Part shown: piece after piece, positions 8,745-17,475 of the stretch
Position numbering within the stretch: the stretch's first letter is position 1
Layout: each line of letters opens with the position of its first letter
Assembly (NCBI RefSeq): GCF_900103265.1
Contig: NZ_FMWX01000007.1
Coordinates: 186,001-250,000 of the forward strand
DNA: 64,000 bases
Source of the DNA: Sphingomonas sp. NFR15
Lineage (GTDB): Bacteria; Pseudomonadota; Alphaproteobacteria; Sphingomonadales; Sphingomonadaceae
Direction of reading: 5' to 3'
The notes under the pieces: generated by a model
The model's input: only the letters and a program-made list of their open reading frames with translations
The model's database searches: none
Told to the model about the DNA's origin: nothing
Translations under genes and position numbers: made by a program

Positions 8745-9710
8745 ATGAAAGCAGTCACGTTGAACGGGGCAGGCGGCGCCGAGGTAATGCGCTATGCCGA
8801 CGTGCCCGAACCCGTCGCGGGCCCTGGCCACGTGATGGTCGAGGTCGCGGCGGCCGGCGTGAACTTCATGGATATTGGCGCGCGGCGCGGTTTGGTCGGC
8901 GGCGGGTATAAGCCGACGATCCTCGGCGTTGAAGGTGCCGGGCGCGTGCTCGACGTCGGCCCCGGCGTGGTGGACTTTCGCGTGGGCGACCGGGTGGCGT
9001 GGGTGTTCGCGCCCTCAAGCTATGCCGAGCGGGTCGCGGTGCCCGCCGATTCGCTCGTGCGGGTGCCGGACGATATCGCCGATGTCACGGCTGCGTCGCT
9101 GATGATGCAAGGGTTGACGGCCAGCCACTTCGCGACAGATTTTTACCCGGTGAAGCCGGGCGACGTCGCGCTGGTTCATGCGGCTGCGGGCGGGCTGGGA
9201 CAGATTCTGTCTCAAATCATCAAGTTACGCGGTGGTACGGTGATCGGGCGGGTCTCCAGCGCCGCTAAGATAGATACCGCCAAAGCGGCTGGAGCGGACC
9301 ACGTCATTGTTGATGGGGAGGGGCGCTTTGCGGATCAGGTCCGCCAGCTCACCGGTGGAGTGGGCGTCGACGTGGTCTATGATGGATCAGGCCCCGTGAC
9401 GTTCCAGGGGTCGCTTGACGCGCTTCGGCGCTCGGGCACGTTTTGCTGGTATGGTCCGGTGCTCGGCGAGCCAAGCGCCTTCAACCTCTTGAGCCTGCCG
9501 AGGAGCGTCAAAATCGGGTACGCTGTGTTCTTCGATCACATCCCCACCCCCGAGCTGTTGCGCGAGCGCGCCGCGCGTTTGTTCGGCTGGGTTCGGGACG
9601 GCAAGCTGCAGTTGACGCCAGCGACGACATTCGGCTTGGCCGATGCGGCTGTCGCGCATGCGAAGATGGAGAGCCGGGCGACCACAGGCAAGCTGCTTCT
9701 CATCCCTTGA
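8745..9710 (+). CDS. Zinc-independent NADPH:quinone oxidoreductase (MDR family)
   Basis: A 321-residue medium-chain reductase. The N-terminal GroES-like part carries VEVAAAGVNFMDIGARRG (about 32-49), typical of the quinone oxidoreductase branch, and lacks the zinc-binding Cys/His set of alcohol dehydrogenases. The Rossmann part has AAAGGLGQ (146-153) for NADPH binding, then VIGRVSSAAK and AGADHVI. The length equals the family norm. AAGGAG sits 6 bases before the ATG. It is controlled in all likelihood by the TetR regulator just upstream through shared operators. The likely role is two-electron reduction of quinones or enones during electrophile stress. Confidence 0.88.
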   Translation: MKAVTLNGAGGAEVMRYADVPEPVAGPGHVMVEVAAAGVNFMDIGARRGLVGGGYKPTILGVEGAGRVLDVGPGVVDFRVGDRVAWVFAPSSYAERVAVPADSLVRVPDDIADVTAASLMMQGLTASHFATDFYPVKPGDVALVHAAAGGLGQILSQIIKLRGGTVIGRVSSAAKIDTAKAAGADHVIVDGEGRFADQVRQLTGGVGVDVVYDGSGPVTFQGSLDALRRSGTFCWYGPVLGEPSAFNLLSLPRSVKIGYAVFFDHIPTPELLRERAARLFGWVRDGKLQLTPATTFGLADAAVAHAKMESRATTGKLLLIP

Positions 9711-9803
9711 CGCGCCGCTTGCGTGGCATGGGAGTGGCCCGATGACTGCCGCCGAAATACAGTGTCGAGGGTGGATCGCGCCATCACCGCCCTCCTCACC
9801 TGG

Positions 9804-10340
9804 CTACAGCGACAATCGCGCCGCCGTGGTCATGGCGATGACGAGCCCCGCGACGCTCGGATAGAAGGTCAAGGCGAACCCGAACGCCCGCGATCGCGCG
9901 CCATTCGCATATCCGATCCAGAACAGGAAACGACCGATGGCGAAAAGGAGCGCGAGCGCAATGATCAGCGCGGACGACGACTGAACGAGCACCGCGAGCG
10001 CGACATGGATCGGGACGGCCAACACCACCTGCTCCAAGGTATTTTGCAAAACTGCGTTGGCGCGGCTTACACGGTCAGTACCGATAGTAGAGGCGCTCCC
10101 CGCGATATCGTTGGCCGAGAAGAACCGTAGTCGCGCGACGTTTCCGATCGTCGCTGCAAGCCAGACGAGAACCAACAGGTCTGCCCTTGCAACGACGATC
10201 AGGCGATCCGCCAGCGGGAGAGGCGTCGGGTCTGTCAACTCGAGGCATGCTGCCACCACCACGACAGTGATACAGAGCGCCGCCACCATCCTGATCGCAA
10301 CGCCACGTTGTTCGCGCTGGAAGTTGTTGAGGGGAAGCAT
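9804..10340 (-). CDS. MAPEG-family membrane protein
   Basis: A 178-residue membrane protein with four likely membrane segments. The MAPEG signature region is present as RANAVLQNTLEQVVLAVPIH, including the Asn-Thr-Leu-Glu-Gln core. MAPEG proteins include glutathione S-transferase and eicosanoid enzymes in eukaryotes; bacterial members are mostly uncharacterised. Start chosen at 10340 (MLPLNNFQ) since the longer frame upstream is Arg-rich and unlike the family. It converges with the quinone oxidoreductase, 93 bp away, and is divergent from the TBDR gene. A detoxification role is plausible only. Confidence 0.65.
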   Translation of the reverse strand: MLPLNNFQREQRGVAIRMVAALCITVVVVAACLELTDPTPLPLADRLIVVARADLLVLVWLAATIGNVARLRFFSANDIAGSASTIGTDRVSRANAVLQNTLEQVVLAVPIHVALAVLVQSSSALIIALALLFAIGRFLFWIGYANGARSRAFGFALTFYPSVAGLVIAMTTAARLSL

Positions 10341-10543
10341 TCCGTCAACTCTACCACCAGACGGACCTGGTTGCACATGAACCAACGACCGGTGTCCGGC
10401 GAGCCGATTGCGCCGCCGCCCGTGTCGTATCTGCAACACGTCATTCTTGTTTGTGCCATCAAATTGAAGCGCACGCGTAATGGGCGTATCGGCAGCCGCC
10501 TCGGAGCCCGACGATCAGATCGGCCCGCAGGAGGAACCGTTCC

Positions 10544-13189
10544 ATGTCAAAGCTTACCCTCACCATCCGCGCGACGCTGCTCGCGGGGGGTGCCACGCTC
10601 GTGTGCGGCCCCGCGCTTGCCCAGCAGGCGAGCAGCGATCCAGCCGCCGCCACCCCCGCCAACACCGCGCCCGCGAATCAGACCGCGGAAGCGGCGCAGA
10701 ACGCGGCCGAGCCGCGCACCCCGCCGGGCGCGCAGCCGCCCGCGGACGATGGCGCGCAGATGGCCGACATCATCGTCACCGGCAACACCTCCGGCAAGCG
10801 CACGCTATTCAACAGCTCGTCGAACGTGACGCTCGCGAGCGCCGCCGATATCGCGCGCAAGGCACCGCGCTCGGTCGCGGAGACGCTCGAACTGGTGCCG
10901 GGCGTTTTCGTCGAGGGTACCGCCGGCCCGATCTCGAACAACTATTCGGTGCGCGGCCTGCGTGGCGGGTCGCAGGCGTTCATCACGCTCGAAGAGGATG
11001 GCATGCCGATCCTCTACGGCGGCGGCGGCGCAGACTTCTATTTCCAGCAGGACATCACCACGGCGCGGCTCGAAGCCGTCGAGGGCGGTACCTCGGGCGT
11101 GCTCGCGCCCAACGGCGCTGGTGCGACGATCAACTTCATCTCGCTCAAGCCCAGCTACGACAAGGCCGTCGCTTCGGCGCGCTTCACCGGCGCCAGCTAT
11201 GGCGACTTGCGCACCGATGCATATTTCTCCGCACCGATCGCCAACAATCTCGCGTTCAGCGTCGGCGGCTACGTCCAGTCACAAAAGGGCGTGCGCGACA
11301 CCCCGTTCAGCTTCGAGGGCTATAACGTCAAGGCGATGCTCGAGAAGCGCTTCGACGACGGCGGCACCATCCGCCTGACCTACAAGCGGATCGACCAGCA
11401 CAACCCCTATTACGCCGACATGCCGTTCAAGGTGAGCAGCAACGGCGACATCAGCAGCATCCCCGGCCTTGATCTCAAGACCGGCGACGTGGGCGGCCGC
11501 TACTTCACGAACTTCAACGTGCCCGATAGCCCGGCGACCGGCAACAGCCTGCGCTCGTTCCGCTCGACCACCGGCGTCCGCGTCAAGGCGGATACCTATC
11601 GGATCGACATCGACAAGCCGGTTTTCGACCACGTCAGCGTGTTCGCGCATGTCCGCTATCTCGACGGCTATTACGACTTCAACGGCATCTTCCCCGGCTC
11701 GGGTGCCGGCACGGCCGGACTGACGTCTGCACAGGATTATTTGAACCCGGCGGTATCACCGTTGAACTCCGTGTCGGTCGGCGGCGTGCCATATTTCACC
11801 GCTGCGGCGGCCGCTTTCCCCGGCACCGCGCAATATGGCCTGCGTGATATCCAGACCGGCGCGGTCATCCCGGCGAGCAACACCGCCGCGCTCGCCGCGC
11901 TCAACGGCAACGGGTTGCTGCAACAGACGGTGCTCAACCACCAGACGCTGTCCACCAAGGATTTCGGCAGCAATTTCGGCGTCAAGTGGGATGCCAGCAG
12001 CGGCGCGATCGACAACTCGCTCACCATCGGCGCGATGTTCTACAACGTGCGCCGCAAGAACGATCAGTCGGCGGTGGCCACGGTCCTCAACGACGTGACC
12101 AGCAACTCGCACGTCTATGATCTGGTCGCGCTGGGCGCGGGTGGCAACGTGCTGGGATCGCTCACCAACAGCGGCATGGTCAATTACGGCAACTGGGGGC
12201 AGGGGATCTTCCAGGACCAGGTCAACTCGATCAACGGCTATTTCAACGACGAACTCAAGATCGGCGATAAGCTGCACATCGACTTCGGCGCGCGCTTCGA
12301 GCATCAGCATGTCGGCGTGGCGATCGGGACGGAGGCACAAACCCCAGCGCCGGTTCCACCCGGCACGCCCGGATTGGTGCAAAACGTCGGCAGCACGTTC
12401 AGCGGCCAATATACCCGCACCTCAGCGTCGTTCGACAAGGCCGCCTACACCGGCGGCATCAACTACGAACTCACCGATCACGTGTCGCTCTACGCACGCG
12501 GCGCCTATGGCTTCCAGACCAACGGCGGCGACACCGGCGGCACGCACAAGCCGACCGGACTGACGCTGTACGAGGGTGGCGTTCGGTTGCGCTGGCCGGG
12601 CTTCAACGCGTCGGTGATCGGGTTCCGGACCGAGATCAACGATCTGTCGTATCAGATCATCAACCCCGACAATCCGTCGGTGCAGACCAACGCGCTGGCC
12701 GACAGCCGGACCAACGGCGTTCAGGTCGATGCCGACATTCACCCGATCAGCTTCTTCAGCCTGGGGGTGAGCGGCGTCTATCAGGATCCGAAGCTGACCA
12801 ACCTCACGTTCAGCGCGCCGATCGCGGGCAATTACAACGGCAACACGCCCGAGCGCACGCCCAAGAAGCTGCTGACCGTTACGCCGTCGTTCGTGCTGCC
12901 GGGCGGCCTTGGCGAGATCTACGGGCGCTGGAAGTATATCGGCAAGATCTTCGCCGATGCCGGCAATGGCGTGTCGCTGCCCGATTACAGCGTGTTCTCG
13001 GTCGGCGCGAGCGTGAACGTCACCGAGCGCTTCAACATCAACGTCAGCGTGGACAATCTGACCGACACCAAGGGCTTCACCGAAGGCAACCCGCGGCAAG
13101 GCCAGACCCAGACGATCGTCAACGGCTATTTCTATGGCCGGGCGATTTATGGCCGCAACGCGATCGTCAGCGCGACGATCAAACTGTAA
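10544..13189 (+). CDS. TonB-dependent outer-membrane receptor
   Basis: An 881-residue receptor with a signal peptide (residues 1-27, ending ALAQQ), a Pro/Ala-rich leader, a TonB-box-like IIVTG segment (about 75-79), a plug domain with ETLELVPGVFVEG and NNYSVRGLRGGSQ, and a long barrel ending in IVSATIKL. AGGAGGAACC lies just before the ATG. A terminator-like hairpin follows, then an exported six-hairpin protein and a flavin halogenase on the same strand. In this order the receptor probably imports a carbohydrate or glycoside that the neighbours process. No STN signalling domain is present. The ligand cannot be read from sequence. Confidence 0.92.
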   Translation: MSKLTLTIRATLLAGGATLVCGPALAQQASSDPAAATPANTAPANQTAEAAQNAAEPRTPPGAQPPADDGAQMADIIVTGNTSGKRTLFNSSSNVTLASAADIARKAPRSVAETLELVPGVFVEGTAGPISNNYSVRGLRGGSQAFITLEEDGMPILYGGGGADFYFQQDITTARLEAVEGGTSGVLAPNGAGATINFISLKPSYDKAVASARFTGASYGDLRTDAYFSAPIANNLAFSVGGYVQSQKGVRDTPFSFEGYNVKAMLEKRFDDGGTIRLTYKRIDQHNPYYADMPFKVSSNGDISSIPGLDLKTGDVGGRYFTNFNVPDSPATGNSLRSFRSTTGVRVKADTYRIDIDKPVFDHVSVFAHVRYLDGYYDFNGIFPGSGAGTAGLTSAQDYLNPAVSPLNSVSVGGVPYFTAAAAAFPGTAQYGLRDIQTGAVIPASNTAALAALNGNGLLQQTVLNHQTLSTKDFGSNFGVKWDASSGAIDNSLTIGAMFYNVRRKNDQSAVATVLNDVTSNSHVYDLVALGAGGNVLGSLTNSGMVNYGNWGQGIFQDQVNSINGYFNDELKIGDKLHIDFGARFEHQHVGVAIGTEAQTPAPVPPGTPGLVQNVGSTFSGQYTRTSASFDKAAYTGGINYELTDHVSLYARGAYGFQTNGGDTGGTHKPTGLTLYEGGVRLRWPGFNASVIGFRTEINDLSYQIINPDNPSVQTNALADSRTNGVQVDADIHPISFFSLGVSGVYQDPKLTNLTFSAPIAGNYNGNTPERTPKKLLTVTPSFVLPGGLGEIYGRWKYIGKIFADAGNGVSLPDYSVFSVGASVNVTERFNINVSVDNLTDTKGFTEGNPRQGQTQTIVNGYFYGRAIYGRNAIVSATIKL

Positions 13190-13208
13190 GCTCACGTCAC
13201 ACGTGGAT

Positions 13209-13236
13209 CGTGGCCGGATGTGCGCATCCGGCCACG
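13209..13236 (+). terminator. Perfect 12-bp hairpin after TBDR gene
   Basis: CGTGGCCGGATG (13209-13220) and CATCCGGCCACG (13225-13236) pair perfectly around a TGCG loop, followed by CCCTTTCTT. It lies 20 bases after the TBDR stop and 25 before the next start, so it can act as a partial terminator or an mRNA-stabilising element that makes the receptor more abundant than the downstream enzymes. Confidence 0.7.
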
Positions 13237-13261
13237 CCCTTTCTTGCAGGAGCGAACCCTC

Positions 13262-15298
13262 ATGCCGCGCGCCTCGTATCGTCCGGTCGCCCTGATTGCG
13301 CTCGCTGCCTCTTGCGTCGGTTTGGCAACACCGCTGCGGGCGGATGTCGGGCAGCGCGAGGGACTGAACCTCAACAGCTTCACGCAGCAAGGCCCGGTCG
13401 CGGCCCATGTCCTGCTGCGCTCGGGGCAAGACCCGCGCGTGCTGGTCGCATTCCCCGCCGGCAACAGCGGCGTGGGGCTCTGGTTCGACCGTGTCGCGGC
13501 GCCTGCCGAATGGCAGATGAAGGCGCCCGCGCGCCCGCGCACCACCACCGACCGACGCGGGCGACCGCTTCACGGCGTCACGTTCACCGCGACGATCCGC
13601 ACGCCGCGCCTCGCCGTCAAGCGCGCGCTGCTCACCAGCGTGCGTGTGCTGCGCGACTATCAGGCGCTCGGCACCGCGCCCGCCGAACTCGACACTCCGG
13701 TGCAGGCGCATGGCAGCGATCTCAGCTGGTCGCGCGACCGGCTCGATGGCGCCCCCGGCTATGCCCTGAGCGTCCATGTCGATCACGGCACGCTCGACGG
13801 CACGACGCTGACCGCCGCGGCGGACGGTACAATCACGGTGACGGTCACCGCGCTCACCGGCGAAACGCCGCTGACGCCGTTCGCGCCGGGTACTTTGCTC
13901 AACCGCGCCGCCGCTGCCGATCCGCAGGCGCGCGCGGCACTCCAGTTTCTCAGCTATCATGAGAAATTCCTGGCGGGCTCCTGGCGCTTCCTCACCTATT
14001 TCGGTCGCGACACGCTGATGTCGGTCCGGTTGCTGATGCCCGCCTTGCAGCCCGAAGCCGTCGAGACGGGGCTGCGCTCGGTTCTGGAGCGGCTGTCGCC
14101 GGAGGGCAACGTCGCGCATGAGGAAGATATCGGCGAGTTCGCCGTGCTCGATCATCGCCGCGCGGGTGATCCGGCGTCGTCCGCGCCGACCTACGATTAC
14201 AAGATGGTCGACAGCCCGTTCCTGCTCGCACCCGTCGCGAGCGCGTGGCTGGTCGATGATGCACGCGGCCGCGCCCGCGCGCGAGCCTTTCTCGCGCAGC
14301 GGGTAGGCGGCGAGCGGTTGGGTGACGCGCTGGTGCGCAACGCGCGCTTCGTCGTCGCCCGCGCGACGCCGTTCGCGCGCGATCCGCGCTGGAGCAACCT
14401 CATCTCGCTCACCAAGGGCATGGATGCGGGCGAATGGCGTGACAGCAACGATGGGCTCGGCGGTGGCCGCTATCCGTACGATATCAATGCGGTGCTGGTG
14501 CCCGCCGCGCTCCAGTCGATCGATGCGATGGCGCGCGCGGGATTGCTGTCTCCGTACCTCAAACCCGCGGACAAGGTCGCGCTCGCCGGGTTGAACACGA
14601 TGGCGGCGACATGGTCCGCGCGCGCGCCCGGTCTGTTCGCGCAAAGCGTTTCCGCCGGCGCTGCCCGCGCCGCGATCGAACGCTACGCAAAGCTGGCGGG
14701 CGTGCCCGCGGCACCGGCGCTATCGGTGGCCGGCGACGCGCCGACGCGCTTCACCGCGATCGCGCTCGATGCTCAAGGCAAGCCGGTGCCGATCGAAAAC
14801 TCCGACGACGGCTTCGCGATGCTGTTCGGGCATCCCGCGCCGGCCGCGCTCGACACCGCGAGCGCGACGATATCGAACCCGTTCCCCGCCGGGCTGATGA
14901 CCGGGGTCGGCATGCTGGTCGCCAATCCGGTGTTCGCGACGCCCGAACTTCAGGCGCGGTTCGGGCCGACCGCCTACCACGGCACGGTGATCTGGTCGTG
15001 GCAGCAGGCACTTGTCGCCGCTGGCCTCGCGCGCCAACTCGCCCGCAGGGACTTGCCCGCCGCCACCTGCAAACGGCTGCGCGCCACGCAAGCGAGCCTG
15101 TGGCAAGCCATTGATACGAGCCGCAGCGTGCAGAGTTCCGAACTCTGGTCGTGGCGCTACACTGACGGCGGCTACCATATCGCCGCGTTCGGAGAGAGCG
15201 GCGCGGACGCGGACGAATCCAACGCCGCGCAACTGTGGAGCACGGTCTATCTCGCGGTGAAGCGTCCGGTCGGCGCTCCCGCCTGCGAGGCGCGCTGA
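13262..15298 (+). CDS. Exported glycogen-debranching-like six-hairpin glycosidase
   Basis: A 678-residue protein with a signal peptide (residues 1-27, LRADVG). The ATG at 13262 was chosen because GCAGGAG precedes it and the signal peptide starts there. The C-terminal two thirds look like an (alpha/alpha)6 domain of the amylo-1,6-glucosidase type: FLTYFGRDTLMSVRLLMP (about 243-260), NVAHEEDIGEF, EWRDSNDGLGGGRYPYDIN and YHGTVIWSWQQALVAAG. The acidic residues in these motifs are candidates for catalysis. The N-terminal third is probably a beta-sandwich. It is followed 2 bp later by a halogenase. Likely role: hydrolysis of an alpha-glucan or glycoside in the periplasm. The family assignment is moderate. 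Confidence 0.65.
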   Translation: MPRASYRPVALIALAASCVGLATPLRADVGQREGLNLNSFTQQGPVAAHVLLRSGQDPRVLVAFPAGNSGVGLWFDRVAAPAEWQMKAPARPRTTTDRRGRPLHGVTFTATIRTPRLAVKRALLTSVRVLRDYQALGTAPAELDTPVQAHGSDLSWSRDRLDGAPGYALSVHVDHGTLDGTTLTAAADGTITVTVTALTGETPLTPFAPGTLLNRAAAADPQARAALQFLSYHEKFLAGSWRFLTYFGRDTLMSVRLLMPALQPEAVETGLRSVLERLSPEGNVAHEEDIGEFAVLDHRRAGDPASSAPTYDYKMVDSPFLLAPVASAWLVDDARGRARARAFLAQRVGGERLGDALVRNARFVVARATPFARDPRWSNLISLTKGMDAGEWRDSNDGLGGGRYPYDINAVLVPAALQSIDAMARAGLLSPYLKPADKVALAGLNTMAATWSARAPGLFAQSVSAGAARAAIERYAKLAGVPAAPALSVAGDAPTRFTAIALDAQGKPVPIENSDDGFAMLFGHPAPAALDTASATISNPFPAGLMTGVGMLVANPVFATPELQARFGPTAYHGTVIWSWQQALVAAGLARQLARRDLPAATCKRLRATQASLWQAIDTSRSVQSSELWSWRYTDGGYHIAAFGESGADADESNAAQLWSTVYLAVKRPVGAPACEAR

Positions 15299-15300
15299 GC

Positions 15301-16770
15301 ATGGCGGAGCCGGTCCGCGAGGTCGTCATTCTCGGCGGCGGCACCGCTGGATGGATGACCGCGGCGGCGCTCTCCAAGGCGCTCGAACGTAGCGGCACGA
15401 CGATCACGCTGGTCGAATCCGAGGAGATCGGCACGGTGGGCGTGGGCGAGGCGACGATCCCGACAATCCACTGGTTCAACGGCCTGGTCGGCATCGACGA
15501 AGCGCGCTTCATGGCGGACACCGGCGCGACGTGGAAACTCGGCATCGAGTTTCGCGGCTGGCAGGGCGAGGGCAGCGCCTATTTCCATCCGTTCGGCACC
15601 TATGGCAGCCCGGGCGATGGAGCGACGTTCCCGCATCGACTCGCCCGCGCCTGGCTCGCCGGCGAAGAAGCGCCGATCGAGGTCTTCTCGCTCACCACGC
15701 AACTGGCGCGCGCGCGCCGCTTCGCCAAGCCGGTCGGCGACCCGCGCTCCTTGCTGTCAACGCTCGGCTATGCCTTTCACTTCGACGCCGCGCGCTATGC
15801 CGCGCATCTGCGTGGGCTGGCCGAAGCGCGGGGCGTGGTCCGGCGCGAGGGTAAGGTCGTCAGCGTCGAGCAGGACGAGGCGAGCGGCCACGTCCGCGCG
15901 CTCGTCCTCGAAGGCGGCGCGCAGGTCGCGGGCGATCTGTTCGTCGATTGCTCGGGCTTTCGCGGGCTACTGATCGAGCAAACGATGCACGCCGGATACG
16001 AGGATTGGCCGCGCTGGCTGCCCTGCGATGCCGCGTGGGCGGCGCCATCGGCGGCGGAGGCGCAGGTCACGCCATACACGCAAGCGACCGCGCAGGAGGC
16101 GGGGTGGCGCTGGCGCATCCCGCTCCAGCACCGGGTCGGCAACGGCTATGTCTTCTCGACACGTTTTCAGGATGTGGATGACGCACGCGCGCTGCTCGTC
16201 GGCGCGATGGAGTCGCCGCCGATCGCGGACCCGCGCCTGATCCGCTTCACCCCCGGCCGGCGTAACCGCGCATGGGTCGGCAACGTGGTGGCGATCGGGC
16301 TGGCGAGCGGGTTCCTCGAACCGCTCGAATCGACGAGCATCCATCTCATCCAGAGCGGTATCGGCAAGTTGCTGTCGCTGTTCCCGCGCGCCGACATGAA
16401 TCCTTTGCTCGCCGAACAGTACAATCGCCTGTCCGCGCGGGAGATCGAGGAGATCCGCGACTTCGTGATCCTCCATTATCACCGCACGCACGGTCGTAAC
16501 GAGCCGCTATGGCAGCATTGCCAGACGATGCCGATCCCCGAGACGCTCGCCTACAAGATCGACCAGTTCCGCGCCTCGGGGCGGATCATGCTCGCCCCCG
16601 ACGAATTGTTCCGGGACGCGAGTTGGTTCGCGGTGCTGAGCGGGCAGGGCGTGCGTGCGCGGGATTATAACCCCCTCCTCGACGTCATGTCCGAGAGCGA
16701 CAATCGTGCGCAATTGCAAGCGGTCCGGGACGCGATCAAAGAAACCGTGTTGAAACTTTCCAGCGTCTGA
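15301..16770 (+). CDS. Flavin-dependent tryptophan-type halogenase
   Basis: A 489-residue flavin halogenase. Motifs in order: FAD-binding GGGTAG (12-17), VGVGEATIPTI (47-56), catalytic Lys79 in TWKLGIEF, the monooxygenase-blocking WRWRIP motif (269-274), and FLEPLESTSIHL (339-349) holding the conserved Glu-Ser pair. All residues known to matter in PrnA and RebH are kept, so it should be active with reduced FAD and a halide. It starts 2 bp after the glycosidase stop, so the two are surely cotranslated. No flavin reductase is visible nearby. Such genes recur beside TBDRs in sphingomonads and caulobacters, where the natural substrate is mostly unknown. Confidence 0.9.
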   Translation: MAEPVREVVILGGGTAGWMTAAALSKALERSGTTITLVESEEIGTVGVGEATIPTIHWFNGLVGIDEARFMADTGATWKLGIEFRGWQGEGSAYFHPFGTYGSPGDGATFPHRLARAWLAGEEAPIEVFSLTTQLARARRFAKPVGDPRSLLSTLGYAFHFDAARYAAHLRGLAEARGVVRREGKVVSVEQDEASGHVRALVLEGGAQVAGDLFVDCSGFRGLLIEQTMHAGYEDWPRWLPCDAAWAAPSAAEAQVTPYTQATAQEAGWRWRIPLQHRVGNGYVFSTRFQDVDDARALLVGAMESPPIADPRLIRFTPGRRNRAWVGNVVAIGLASGFLEPLESTSIHLIQSGIGKLLSLFPRADMNPLLAEQYNRLSAREIEEIRDFVILHYHRTHGRNEPLWQHCQTMPIPETLAYKIDQFRASGRIMLAPDELFRDASWFAVLSGQGVRARDYNPLLDVMSESDNRAQLQAVRDAIKETVLKLSSV

Positions 16771-16860
16771 GAGCCTGATCGGAGATTAAGGTGAATGGTA
16801 CCAGCAGGTTAGCTTGACGGCTTTGCCTGTCGTTGATTCAGGCGGGCGCCAAGAACTAGC

Positions 16861-17260
16861 GTGGATACAACGATGTGGACCGATACCGAAGGTAATCTCG
16901 TCCACGCCGTGATCCACACCGCCGACATCCAAGACCGGGACGGGCGCCGCTGGTGCTCGCCGGAATCGTCGGTCGCTTCTCGTGGCTGCGTCATGTATTC
17001 GCGGATGGAGACTACGCCGGCAACAAACTCGAGCACGCCTCCGCCGCATCGGCAAGTGGACCATCGGGATCATCAAGCGATCCGATGCCGCAAAAGGCTT
17101 CGAGGTGCGGCCTCGACGCTGGGTCGTCGAACGGACCCTCGCCTGGCTCAACCGAAACCGCCGGCTCGCCAAAACCGCGAGCAGACCATCGCATCGGCAA
17201 CCGCATGGCTGTTCATCGGCTCGATCCCGCCCGTCATTTGCCGCCAGATCAGGAAATCGC
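16861..17260 (+). pseudogene. Decayed IS5-family transposase remnant
   Basis: Three frames together give a transposase C-terminal half. Frame 1 starts at 16861 with [20 protein letters not shown] and ADIQDRDG. Then comes a shift to [20 protein letters not shown] with [12 protein letters not shown], a second shift to [20 protein letters not shown] with [20 protein letters not shown], and a third to [16 protein letters not shown]. This is the catalytic end of IS5-type (DDE) transposases, including the RRWVVERT...WLNRNRRL block with the final Glu. At least three frameshifts and no N-terminal half mean it is dead. The 90 bp between the halogenase stop and 16861 show no gene, and no terminal repeat could be assigned. 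Confidence 0.85.
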
Positions 17261-17475
17261 GCCAATCAATTTTGAATCAAACTCCAAAACCCTGACGTCA
17301 GGGGCAGCCCGGCCCGTTGTCTATCCAATCCACCAACTGCCGGATAATGGGCAGCGTGTGCGGCGTGCCGCATCACCAACCGTCCACTCGACGATGAGCG
17401 GCGCCTCGTCGTCGCGGCGAGACGCCTTGACGAGAGCCGAAGGAAGCCGTGACGCAGATGATAATGCCACGGTCT
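17261..17475. other. Non-coding stretch between IS remnant and PI-PLC gene
   Basis: No convincing gene, hairpin or RNA is seen. Short frames here are interrupted or low in protein character. It could be leftover flank of the insertion event. The adjacent PI-PLC-like gene appears complete at its C-terminus. Confidence 0.4.

Noticed and set aside
12422..14644. Long minus-strand open frame of 740 codons
   Set aside because: It is antisense to the TBDR and glycosidase genes, is rich in Arg, and has no recognisable domain; it is a by-product of high GC.
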